In this document: positions 44,265 through 55,440 of the stretch, in pieces | How the letters are laid out: every line of letters begins with the position of its first letter | Position numbering within the stretch: position 1 is the stretch's first letter | Source: Capillidium heterosporum | Lineage: Eukaryota; Entomophthoromycota; Entomophthoromycetes; Entomophthorales; Capillidiaceae | DNA: 64,000 nucleotides | Assembly: GCA_016630905.1 (NCBI GenBank) | Contig: WBMQ01000002.1 | Span: 930,001-994,000, forward strand | Direction of reading: 5' to 3' | Position numbers and translations under genes: made by a program | The notes under the pieces: generated by a model | Seen by the model: the letters and a program-made list of their open reading frames with translations, nothing else | The model's database searches: none | What the model was told of the DNA's origin: nothing

Positions 44265-46296
44265 ATGGGTAGCCACGAAAAGCCAGCTGTAGACGAGAAG
44301 AACTACGATATAACCTTTATCAATGAAAGAGAGGACGAAATAGTGGATGAGGTCGAATATCAACTTACGGTACGTTCAATTGTCATCGGAACTTTCCTAG
44401 GGTGCATCATGTCAGCCAGCAACCTGTACCTAGGCTACAAGATTGGTTTGACTTTCTACGCTTGCTTTTTTGGTTCCATCCTAGGCTTCGGTATCGGCAA
44501 GTTGATGGAGCCACTACCTTACTTCCTAGGTGGTGGAAAGTTGGGGATAAGAGAGAACTGCACCATCCAGACAGCAGCAACTGCAACTGGTCTTCTATCA
44601 TCTGCCTTTGTCGGACCTATCCCAATTTTGTTCCGTAGCAAGATCATCGAGTCGATTGACCAGGCCTGGGGTGCTATGTTCTGCTGGATGATCGGAGCAT
44701 CTTTCTTTGGTATGTTTTTTGCCGTCCCTATGCGCTCCTATTTCGTCATTCAACAAGACCTAGCTTTCCCTGGTCCATCAGCTGCTGCTCATATGATCAA
44801 CAAGTTACACACCGGTAAAGACGGTGTTCCCCGCAAACAAACTTTGGCTTTGGTGTATACCCTATGTGCTGCCATCGCTTACAAAATTATTGTGTACTTC
44901 GTACCCTTCCTAGGTGACGTACATATCATTTACTGGATCGGGTATGCTGCCAGCTTCAAGCCCTTTATCGACATCGACACTATGTTCAGATGGCACATCC
45001 AGCCCTCACCCGCCTACATCGGTATTGGTATGACAGCTGGCTTAAACACCGGAATCTCCCTGTTTTTCGGAACCATCATCTCCTGGGGTATCATAGCACC
45101 TTGTCTGTTCTACTACGGTAACGACGTCTATAAAAAAAGTGTCCTGGGCAGCGTCCCCAACGAAGTAACAATACAAAATTGGAACTTGTGGGTAGGAGTA
45201 GTCATCATGTTGACGGCAAGTTTGGCTGAGCTACTTGTGAATTACAAGTCTATCTTCGGCTCTCTACGTGACCCCATCACTCACGTCTACAATAACTACA
45301 TATTACGTGTTGTTCCATCTCTATCCCCTATGAATACCGTGGTCTACGACAACAAAGACCCCGTCCATGCCAAGGATCAAATCCCTACTTGGATGTGGGC
45401 TTCAGGGACTAATTGTCTCAATTGTCTTTACCATTTTGACCTACCACTTCTACTTTGACATCCATGTTGGCCTTACTATCTTGGCCTGCATCCTCAGCTT
45501 CATCCTTTCGTACGTAGCCTGCCAGATTTACGGTGAAACCTTCATCAATCCCGGCAATACCTTGGCCAAGGGAACCCAGGTTATTTTCACCGGTATACCT
45601 TCAGCTACCCAAAATTTAACTTTCACCAGCAACTTATTGGCTGGTGCTCTAACTGCTGTAAGTGCTACCCAAGCTACCGAGATGGTCGGAGATTTGAAGA
45701 CGGGTCATATCCTCAAGGCATCCCCCCGCTCCCAGTTCTATGCCCAAGTCCTAGCTACCATCCCTGGTATATTTGTCTCGGTTGTATTGTTCTACGTCTT
45801 TGCCAAAGCTTATCCCTGCATTGTCGACAAATCCATAATAGCTCCCTCTGACAAATGTCCGTTCATCTTTCCCAGTATCTTGAGCTGGGAGTTCATCACA
45901 AATGCCCTAGTCGTCAGTGGCGTAGCTACCATCCCTTACTCCTGTCGCATTGCTATCTTAGTTGGTTTTATCTCGACCTTAGTTATCACTATCTTGAGGG
46001 TGACTGTATTTAAACAGTATGCCAAGTATATTCCCAACATGGCTATTGTAGGAATGGCGTTCACGTTCCCTGGGTCAGCCATCAGCTTTGGTATATTAGT
46101 GGGCGGTATTATTGCTCTCCTTTGGGAGAAACTGCATCCCCAATCCCATAAGTTGTATTTCGTTTCGATATCCTCGGGTCTCGTTGCCGGTGAAGGCATT
46201 GGTGGACTTATAACAGCCATCTTCACGATCGGTGGAGTCGATCAGACCAAAGTTGCAACCGCTTTTGGTTGTGTTAAATCAGCGGCGGCGTGTTAG
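44265..46296 (+). CDS. OPT-superfamily transporter, paralogue 1 (frame break)
   Basis: 676 aa if one surplus base is ignored, nearly the length of paralogue 2 (677 aa). ATG at 44265 (MGSHEKPAVDEKNYD), then LTVRSIVIGTFLGCIMSASNLYLGYK, the typical first OPT segment. Then follow GKLGIRENCTIQTAATATG, the PGPSAAAHMINKLHTG pore-region motif, NPGNTLAKGTQV, and TEMVGDLKTGHIL. Roughly 14-16 membrane segments can be drawn. OPT proteins import oligopeptides or metal chelates with protons at the plasma membrane; the substrate is not predictable. At 45402-45410 TTCAGGGACTAATT has one base more than the paralogue's TTCGGGACTAATT, ending the first frame 17 codons later, while LIVSIVFTILTYHF continues in the next. 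AATAAA lies just after the stop. Confidence 0.85.
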
Positions 46297-48955
46297 TTTA
46301 ATTTTAATAAAGTTTGATGTTTTTTGCTAATCTTTATTCATATCAGTTTACAATAGCTTGTCTTTGATATGATAGTAAATAAGAACTGATGGCGGTCGCC
46401 TTTATCACTGATATAATATACAGATTATTGCATTTATTCGTGATTTCCATCTTTAAGTATCTATTCTATATAAGTCTACCATACATTTTGAGTAACATTT
46501 GGTTCTTATAAGACAGCTTTCAATCCCTTGAACCAAGGCACTTGACTGTTAGCAATACCAAATTTGAAGATGCGTCAACATTTGCTTCAAAATAGAACTA
46601 TATTCCGATCACTATATCCAAATATGACATCATAACTTTTGAAATGTAATTAGGTTCTTGATCAAGTAATCCAACTATTAGAAATGAAATGCAAAATGAA
46701 AGTTTTAAATAGGATACATTGGTAGTATTGACGATTTTGAAGAATCTAGCTACAAGCGTTTATGAAATATACAATGGCAGCTATAGGTAAGTTGAGATTG
46801 AAGTATTCCAGCATTCAATCTGATTAGATTGAAAAAATAGCAGCAAAATATCTCAGGATTTAGGATTAGCGTAAAAGCAGAAGGAATATAGGCTATCTTT
46901 ATATAGTACTCTTGAATGAATGTCGAAATTTATTCGAGAACATGTTCAAAAGCTAGTGAAGCATCCAGTTATTTTCGAATTATCAAATGGAAATACGAGT
47001 TTAAGATTAAAAAGATGTATTTAAGTGACGTATTAATTTTATTAATAAAACAACTTTGCTTTTAAGTTGGTATATTAGTTGAAATTGATCCAAAGACAAT
47101 CTAATCTTTAATAGCCATTGATAAGTTACAGAAGTAATGATTGAAAGTACTCCAAATTAGAGTGAAAATAATATCGTAAAGGTATTTGTTATTTTCCTAC
47201 CACCTCGTCAGTAGCTCAAGTTGAATAACTTTTAGTGATTGAAAAGTTAAGCAATCAGATGCTATGTTGAATACATTAGAGCTCAGCTACAGTAAGTGCT
47301 TTTAATCATATACTTGGACAAAATTTGGCTTAATCTCAGCGTATTCAAAGGTAGTGATCTAACTTATAAACTCAATTTTACAAACTGATCGTTCTATCCA
47401 AGGCTAGATTCGTGAGTAGTTGCTCACAAATAATTGTATTACAAAACTTTATATATTTCCTTATTTATAGATACATGTACGATATTTTTGACCCAAATTA
47501 ATATTAAAAAGTAAATTACGTTATTGAATACTAGTTCTTTGACCTACATTAGCTATATAAATTCTTTTTCACTATAAGCAACTTTGTCTAGATACTTTAT
47601 CATATCTAATCCTACAACCATCTTCTTGCTGCACAACATATATAGCTTATTTAGCATTCATTTATTCAATTATGATTTTCTACTAGTCACCATCCTATAT
47701 TTTTACACCTCCCTTCAAATTTAGCGGTTTGTAGCTACCTTTACAATGACAATAGCTGCATACATAGTAGATATCTTTGACTGGGCTTCCACACCCCAGT
47801 AGACTTGGTTAGTGATCCGGTTAAGTACATCGGCTTACCAAGTACTTGCGAATTCTAGTTCTTGATGGCAAAACGAAACGAGGTCAAAAGTCGCTACATC
47901 CACTTACATAAAGCGATAGCGTAATATATTAAAAGTATTTGAAGTGATGGAAAAGGGATTCCATAGAAGCTTATATATATTTTATTTCGAACTTGGCAGA
48001 TTAGGTTACTATAAGATGGCACCTCAGCATGTATATATTCTCTAACTAAAACAATAAAGGTAGTTGCAATGAACACAAGCTTCTTGCCGTATCAACACTA
48101 TTTAGCTGTCCTAGACTTCTGGAATATGCTCGGCAAATGCACTATTGTCAGTTGTACAAGCTTCTAAATATATTCATTTCCCTTTGCTAGTCGAGTATTT
48201 GGTTTTGGAAAGATCTTTCCTTGAAATGCATATAGGAGCATGATAAAATTGGCATCGAACTAGTTGAAAAATTGTAATCAGGCAGCTACCGGTGTAGCTC
48301 TAGACCTATATAATGGAAATTCACTTCCACTTCAAGTTATGTATACCTTGACTCTTGCTTCCTTATTCGAAATACCTCGTATAGTTAGCACCCCAGTCCA
48401 TTTATAGCTGACGCATGGTCGTTAAAAATATTAAGTTATCAGTACTTAGCATACCTACCCCATTAACCTAATTTTTCACTTGGAAAGGTAACCTTCGTGA
48501 CGGATTTAGTTTGCCTACTTCAACAAATATAGACTATCTCTTCAATATCAACTAGAAATGCATAGTAAATATATTTGAATAAGTAGAGTTATTCAGTAGG
48601 AACCTCTCTTCAAATTCATAATTGGTAATTATCGCTACTTTACTAATTTATCCATACCTGGATCTAATTGTTGAATTGGTTGCACCAGGTCCAATGTCGC
48701 CACACTTTAGGTCGGAATAGCGGCATATATATCACTATCCCACTTTGATTCAGATTTTGAAAATGTTTTCAGAGAGCATGCAAGCTTTAGGTGGGTGTGT
48801 ATGTCTAGTTAGGGAACACATTGACAAATTTATATATGTTCTTATAGATACAAACCTGTATTCTAGAAAATAAATATTGTTTAATAGAACGAAAATCCGC
48901 TAAACTATATACATATATTGTCAATTGGCGAAAATTTATTAAATAGGAATATAGC
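46297..48955. other. 2.7-kb AT-rich intergenic region
   Basis: It lies between the converging OPT1 and receptor 4. The only open frames are short and AT-driven (for example 47894-48076). No RNA, repeat or element is recognised. Confidence 0.5.
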
Positions 48956-50086
48956 TTAGATTAAAAGTCTAGGGTTTGCGGCAAGTTTGGTACCGTATTG
49001 GTTAGAGGTTGTGTAGTTACTGATAAGTTCGATATCGTCGTTGTTGATGGCTAGTTGGCTGTTGTTGGAGCTGACTATAGATCCAGATATGGATGGGTGA
49101 GGTTGAATCGATAGCCCTTGGAAATTTTGACCATTGGCGTAGGTAGATTCAATTTCAGCATCATCCTTCAACTGGATCTTACTCTTACCACCGTTGCTAC
49201 CTCTTAAAGTGGAAAAGGATCCATAAGCATCCTTAATCTCTTTGAAGAGTACGGGTAAAGCTGGATCGAACATAAAGAATATGAAGTTGAAGGTGCCCTG
49301 GGTAGTAGCGGCAAAATACTGGAGAAAGGCATCAAAGACTCTATAAGTGCGGTCTGGATCTTGAGATGCAACCGAAATAACGTATGGGAAAACGGTAACC
49401 ACTGGGACTAAGGGGTAGAGAACGAGGCGCGTTACCATACGTTTCAACAGCATCCGCTGGTTCCTTTGATCTTCAGTGCTGTTGGAGTCGTTGAGGGAAG
49501 GAGTCTTCGAGTCAGAAAGCTTCATAGCTATCTTGATGAAGACGTAGAAACAGTAGATAGTTGGAATCGTCGTCCATAATGCGAAGAGTCCAAACAAAGC
49601 TACGATGTCAAGTGGTGGGCTGAAGTAGGTGTAGAATGGGCATGAATTGGGGTGGATCCCTATGACTATTGCCATGGGCATGCATATCAGAAGCGACAGC
49701 AAGAAACATCCTATCACGTAGAACCTCTCGCTTCGCACCAAGTTGGGTTTGGCCAGGATGAACACCAGGTGTAAGTTCAAAGCCATTACCGACGTGATAA
49801 TAACCGTCCAGACGTTGGCGAAGGTGACTACAAAATTGACTATCTGACACTTGATCTTCTCTTTATAAACTATAAGGAGGGGAGCGTGGGTTAAAATGTC
49901 GGCCATTGATAGCCAAAAGTACAAGCGGTAGCTCAGCCGTTTTGTCGATTTGAAGTTGCCGATCCAAGCGGTAGTGCTGATGAATATTGAGAGTATGACT
50001 GCAAAGGATAGGGACAGCTTGTTGACGCCCTGAAAGACTTCGGTGATCTTGAGTATGGCAGCTGCATCTTCGGGGGATTGGGACAT
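48956..50086 (-). CDS. seven-transmembrane receptor, paralogue 4
   Basis: Single exon, intact, 376 aa from the ATG at 50086 (MSQSPEDAAAILKITEVF). This start is chosen because it aligns with the MTPEE… start of paralogues 1 and 2, although the frame is open further upstream. It has seven segments with the family marks KSTKRLSYRLYFW, MADIL, NLHLVFILAKPNLVRSERFYVIGC, SCPFY, NSTEDQRNQRMLLKRMVTRL and DPALPVLFKE. The tail has SIVSSNNSQ and NDDIELI and ends NPRLLI. It lies 29 kb from the other three copies, so it arose by an older or dispersed duplication. Upstream are a TATATAAG box and the shared 18-bp element. Confidence 0.82.
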   Translation of the reverse strand: MSQSPEDAAAILKITEVFQGVNKLSLSFAVILSIFISTTAWIGNFKSTKRLSYRLYFWLSMADILTHAPLLIVYKEKIKCQIVNFVVTFANVWTVIITSVMALNLHLVFILAKPNLVRSERFYVIGCFLLSLLICMPMAIVIGIHPNSCPFYTYFSPPLDIVALFGLFALWTTIPTIYCFYVFIKIAMKLSDSKTPSLNDSNSTEDQRNQRMLLKRMVTRLVLYPLVPVVTVFPYVISVASQDPDRTYRVFDAFLQYFAATTQGTFNFIFFMFDPALPVLFKEIKDAYGSFSTLRGSNGGKSKIQLKDDAEIESTYANGQNFQGLSIQPHPSISGSIVSSNNSQLAINNDDIELISNYTTSNQYGTKLAANPRLLI

Positions 50087-50137
50087 TGTTACAAAATAGT
50101 TTCCATTGGAAAAGGGTATAGAGCGACTTTTGTAGCT

Positions 50138-50145
50138 CTTATATA
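50138..50145 (-). promoter_or_regulatory. TATA box of receptor 4
   Basis: TATATAAG on the gene strand, 52-59 nt before the ATG at 50086. Confidence 0.5.
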
Positions 50146-50198
50146 GAAAAAATTTTAAATCTAGACTGGAAGCATGGTAAGTTATTATTGAGCATGTG

Positions 50199-50216
50199 TG
50201 ATGTGGTTCACAAACT
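50199..50216 (-). promoter_or_regulatory. shared receptor upstream element (receptor 4 copy)
   Basis: On the gene strand it is AGTTTGTGAACCACATCA, 16 of 18 bases identical to the receptor 1 copy, ending 112 nt before the ATG. Confidence 0.55.
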
Positions 50217-53200
50217 AGCTTCGCCTGCTTTACAAAGCCGGCAACATATACTTTTGGAATTCGATAAAAAATTTTATCTAGGTTCGCTTTATTTCCCATT
50301 CCATGAAGTGCCATTCGTCTGTCTAAAAAACTACATATACTATCTGCACCACCACAATAGTTTAAGATATTTTGATATAAAAATATATTTTGAATTCAAG
50401 CAAACTAATTCTATTGCGCATCATGTGCCTTCCATCCGAAAAATTTAACCTAAACCTGGTGGAAATATGATGTTTTGGATCGATATTCTAAATTCAATAG
50501 ATTGAGCTGACGGCATATATAGGGTGGTAGTGCCTCTACCCTTATCTTTATCTGTGTAACGTAGGGGGTTTCAAAGAAAGTGCCCAATTTCCCTACACAG
50601 GAGCTGTTTATTAGATTTGGAAAGCATAAGGAAATATGAAAATTTACTCCAAAAGGAATACTATTTGTCAAAAAAATTCAGGTATTCTTGTGGGGTTCTA
50701 ACCGTGAAAATTGGTTATATGGGATTCTTGATAAGATTTGAAGTAATGCGAAATACATTTTACACGATACCTTTCGGAGTTTCTTCCAGTAGATTGGGTT
50801 ATCAGTATTTTGGTTCACTTTCTAGCTTTCCTTTGGTGATAATCTTTAATATTTCATGTATGGCGATTTTAATTGAAATGGTTGGTTGGAAAGTGCAATT
50901 TGATGGAATCGAGGGGAGGTTAGTAGCACATATTTAAAGCTTAAGTTGATATGTGCTGCTGGATAAATCAATATTTTTAATAATCCATTCAAAACTTTAA
51001 GTAGCTTGTAAATACAGCTATTGATAAAATCGAATGCTCGATCTAATATTGTTGTTTATGTAATTTAAAAACACTAATATATAGCTGAGAGGCTCAAAAT
51101 TAACTATACCTTTATAGTCAAAGTCGAAATACTGATTTAAACTGTATTATTAGAACTTACTGGCTTCGCTATATATTGACTACCGCTCAGTTCAGAAATT
51201 CGTTTACTATAGTTGGGCATCCTCCACCTAGGAATTCTACACCTTATCCACTTATTTTGTTTTTATAATAATTGGAAGCTATATACATCGAGATAAACTA
51301 ACATATACCATGTGATGTAGTGTAGAGTCTTGAATTCGCTGCTATAAAATGTATTTATACCGATGTTCCTTTGAATTTATAGACTCTAGATTACTGTATA
51401 AGAGGTATATAGATATACTTATTGATGTTCTTATTTTAAAATTAGGTACAAATCTATAGCTTATAAATACAGGTTAAAAGTCTATAGAGTTATCAGCTAT
51501 GTATAATACAGTTATAAAAGTAGTCATTATAAAATTTAATGCTATCGATTGGAATAACTATCTGACTATTATCAGAATACTACTGGATTTTATTGATCAT
51601 TTTCTGAAGCTGGTGGTTGGCTTTGAAGATACAAATAATCATTAATGTTAATCTGCTGGGTATTCTGCAGTAAATTAAACTTGTAGGTTTTAGTACGTCC
51701 TTTAAGCTCAAGGATGACAGAAATATAGAAATCAACCAAAAATGGGTTTAATATACCTATTCCCTATTGACTGTTGAATCTTCATTTACCTTAAATAGTT
51801 TGAAGGATCTTCGATGATTCTATAGACATCTACTATAAACATTTGAATAGTGATAGTAAATAGTGTTTAAAAACTTGTCACAGCTTCTATTTAGAGAATG
51901 TATTGCTATCATTTCTTTACGATGGAGGCATCAGCTACATGTAATTGAATTTTATTAAATTGATGTCAAAGTTTTAATATCCATATACGAACAACTTCTT
52001 TAGCTACAATCCGATTATAAATCGTCAAGGTAGTAAAGTATATGTTCAAAGATGTGCTTATAGAATATCAAAAGTTACTTGGGTACTATGGGAGCATACC
52101 TACAGTCTAAAGTGACGAACCTTAATCTTGAGAGTGATAGCACAACTTTTGTAAAATAGCAGATCAAAAGTACTAATAGTTTAAAATTGTCAACTACAAA
52201 ATTGAAAGTTATCAATCTAAAATATACTGCAGGATTCGGAAATTTATACCAAATTCTTCCAATCTATGATGGCTATATCAAACTCTATTTGGTCAAAAAT
52301 CGCAAAAACAGAGTTTAAAATCCAATGTACCCCTTTTCCCAGCATACATATATATTTTTCTCCATTGAAATAGTCCTGCATCCAAAGTCAAGTAAAGTTA
52401 CAATTAGTAACTTAGTGTCCAAATGTAACTAAATTTGAGTTGTAATAAGTAGGTAGACCAAAACTTCGAAATTGTAATACGGTGGCGCTAATGGTTGTAA
52501 GAAAGTAGGGTAAAAACTTGAATTTAAGGCAGGGCGTATCCAAATTATCCAAGGTATTGGCTTTAAGCTCAATACAATGCTGCCCTGGAAGCACCACCAA
52601 AATGTTTAGTGGGTGGGTACATTATTTAAGCTTTCAAGTTGGATTACAATTAGCTCTATTGTAACACTTTATTGGCTGATCAACAAAATTTAGGAGCTTT
52701 TATCGAGAATTTGGCTTTAACTGATCTCCATTAAGTTTCTTATACAGCCTTTGGCAGTAGCTAGTAATGAACTAAGGTTTTGTTGTGTAAGCGTATAGGT
52801 ACTGTTTATTTGCATACATACTACAAGCTTACTACAAATTATGAGAACTATACCAACAAAGCAGTAATAATGAAATCCTGTATGTTTGTTGGGAAGTTAA
52901 ATAGGAATACCGTTACTTAGCCCAATTCTCTTGAACCAAAGAAAATTCCCCACAAAACTTTGCAAGTAACCTACCAAAGTCGAACTATAAAAGATAGTCC
53001 AGAATTATACTATTTTAAAAGTATATAGCAAGGGGATTGAGCTACCCAGTTTCTTATTTTGGTATATAGAATAAGGATTTGGGAATAGGTACCATTACAA
53101 AAAGTGGAAATTACGGACATTACTATTATGAATTCATCTGCCTACTAAAGCAAAGGATCCCTAAATGTTTGGTTAGGTTTCCAATACATTGTAGTTGACT

Positions 53201-53356
53201 AACCATTTAAACTTTAGTTACTTTGGATCACATAGCTATGAATAAGACCCCAGGTTATGATCCAGCACCAAGTACTATTTCTATATTGGTATACCCAATT
53301 TTCAATTAGTGCTGAGCCCATCATTATATAATCATCCAAGCATAAGCTTAGCCAGG

Positions 53357-53365
53357 TATATAAAG
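53357..53365 (+). promoter_or_regulatory. TATA box of the small unknown gene
   Basis: TATATAAAG followed by GCGGG, about 85 nt before the ATG at 53448. It is the best canonical TATA sequence in the window. Confidence 0.5.
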
Positions 53366-53447
53366 GCGGGAGTTGTACTAAAGCAACAATTATAAACCTC
53401 CATAATATTTTCAATCAACTTTAAATTCGTTGAACTACTTATCTGAA

Positions 53448-53861
53448 ATGTTGTCCTTCCAAACCTCTACCGTCCATCCTTTCAAGCCAAAGGCTTCCAT
53501 AGAATCTAAACAATCCTCAGACTCCGATTTTACTGACTATTTCACTGACCTACACCTGCACCCAGCTGATTCCACCTTCAAAAATAACAACGGCAAGAGT
53601 CGCAGTAAAGTACAATCCTGTTACATAAAATTTGAAAAGGCGGCTCAAACTATCCACAGACACCTTTTGATAAGGAACGACAACCATCCTAGTGATAACA
53701 AAGTCTACAACTTGAACGAGGCTAAACGTATAATGAAGATGACGAGTGGTGACAAGTTTGATCAGATGTTGAAAGAAGGGTTCCCCAACTTGAAGTTGTC
53801 AAATAAGGATCCCCAACAGACCATCTACATCAGTTTGACACCGGAGGTAGCTAGGAACTGA
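53448..53861 (+). CDS. small conserved-looking protein of unknown function
   Basis: Single exon, 137 aa, ATG at 53448 (MLSFQTSTVHPF). There is no signal peptide or membrane segment. Residues 1-60 are Ser/Asp/Lys-rich and probably disordered. Residues 60-137 are more structured in composition, with amphipathic stretches (YIKFEKAAQTIHRHLL, NLNEAKRIMKM, DKFDQMLKEGFPNLKL) and a final hydrophobic strand (TIYISLTPEV). I do not recognise a family. The clear TATA box upstream, balanced codon use and typical protein composition support a real gene. It stands alone in otherwise empty AT-rich DNA. Confidence 0.6.
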   Translation: MLSFQTSTVHPFKPKASIESKQSSDSDFTDYFTDLHLHPADSTFKNNNGKSRSKVQSCYIKFEKAAQTIHRHLLIRNDNHPSDNKVYNLNEAKRIMKMTSGDKFDQMLKEGFPNLKLSNKDPQQTIYISLTPEVARN

Positions 53862-55440
53862 GTTTGTAGCTTTATGAGATAATTTGACATATGTCATCTA
53901 ATGTATATAGTGTATTTAACGATATGAGTTGGACTCATTCAAATTTTAATCCAAAATCTAATAAATATTCACGTCCATTTTAAAATTTATAAGTCTATAG
54001 CAGATATAATTTTCTATTTCAAAGCTGTAGTGATGTTTTGATTTTCACCTTTGACTATTGCTAATCGCAACTACATCCTTTACTATAATTTAGCATCCTA
54101 AATTTTGCTACTCCTTTCCACCCAAAAATTTTATCCATCTACCGAAATTCATAGTCCACCCAACCTACTTTTCAACTTTCTACTGACTAACTTTGACTGC
54201 TTGCTTCCCCTTAAATTTCAAACATAAACCTAGTATAAACTTGTATACTGTAAACTTTATACAATAAACTTTACTTCAAGTACGGAAGTTTGGATGTACA
54301 AAGGATGTAGAATTACTTCATAGAGTATGTACCTACTTTTCCAAAAGGATACCAGAATAAGCTTTGATCCACAAACAATAAATGGATCCATCCTAATACA
54401 ATTTTTCGGGAACCTATATATATATAGTTTAAACTCAGGTTCTTTTTGTATGATATCTTGGATAACCTCAAATTTGAAGCTACAAAAGCTGGACTACCAA
54501 GATCTAGGTTTAGATCGATGCGCTTCTCCAGCTCTACAAAAGGAAATATACAAGTTTCAATCGTAGCATACCTTTTATGTTAAGTTGTATACTCATATCC
54601 TGAAATAAGTCAGTGTAAGGTGCAAATGCCTTTGATGTTGAAAAAGTAATTAAAGTTTAGTCCAGGTAATCTACTTTGAAAATTATAGTCTGGGAAACAC
54701 ATTTCAAAAGTAGATAAATTGGTAGCTAAAACTATACTCGCTATCAGATAGGGGGTCCGGGTACTACATGTAGCAATCGCTGAAAAATAGATTTGGACAC
54801 TACCGTCCCAAAATTGTAGAATGAGACTAAAAACTAGGTACCATCTGAAAGATCTAGACGCAATGAATTTTAAAAATAAAGGGTTGTATACGACAAGAAA
54901 TTAATGAAAATAGACAATTTACAGTGCAATTTTAGAAATTAAAGGGTAGGATGGTAGATAGAAGTGCTAAAATTTAGTCTCAAACCTACCCTAGAACTAG
55001 TAATCCGACTTCCTTTTAAATCAGGCGGAAGATGCCCTATATCTCATTAAATTAATACTATTACTGCCTTAAACGAAAACATGTATATGCTAAAATGGAT
55101 TTCCTAAAACTATTCTACAAATTAATAAGCTATGCCTATGTTTATCAGCCTTTATGAAACTACCAGTTGGCTTGTCGGTATATCCCCGTCTAAGTAAAAG
55201 GAAGCTAAAAGTTCAAATTCGTATATCACTATCCTTTACCGGGAAATCATTTACTAATAAACTAAATGTACATTCACCAGCTATTATGAGCTACTAGTTA
55301 GCCTGTCGGTAAATCCCCATCTAAGAAAAAGTAAAATATGCCAGAAATTCAAATTCGTATATCACTGCCCTTTACCAGAACATTATTTAATCTAGATCCC
55401 ATTCACAAAACCCAAATTGAAGCAAGACTAAGGTCTCCAT
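53862..55440. other. AT-rich intergenic region with a two-copy direct repeat
   Basis: AATAAA near 53958 may end the upstream gene. The direct repeat at 55151-55391 is listed separately. The open frame at 54327-54566 shows no gene-like features. Confidence 0.5.
55151..55391. repeat. two-copy direct repeat, about 110-bp units with 131-bp period
   Basis: Unit 1 (55151-55260) and unit 2 (55282-55391) share long blocks: TGTCGGTAWATCCCCRTCTAAG, TTCAAATTCGTATATCACT, and CCTTTACC near the ends. They differ at many single positions, so the duplication is old. It lies just downstream of the YMC-like gene (stop at 55441). Confidence 0.75.

Larger units (their letters stand above)
50087..53447. other. 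3.4-kb AT-rich intergenic region
   Basis: The first 130 bp hold the receptor 4 promoter elements and the last 100 bp a TATA box for the next gene. Short open frames between (50188-50937, 52412-52600, 53214-53414) lack convincing starts, composition or homology. No repeats or RNAs are recognised. Confidence 0.5.

Noticed and set aside
50188-50937. Three short open frames (both strands) upstream of receptor 4
   Set aside because: They begin at non-ATG codons or overlap the receptor promoter, with no recognisable domains.
53214-53414. 66-codon minus-strand frame
   Set aside because: It overlaps the TATA region of the gene at 53448 and has no family resemblance.
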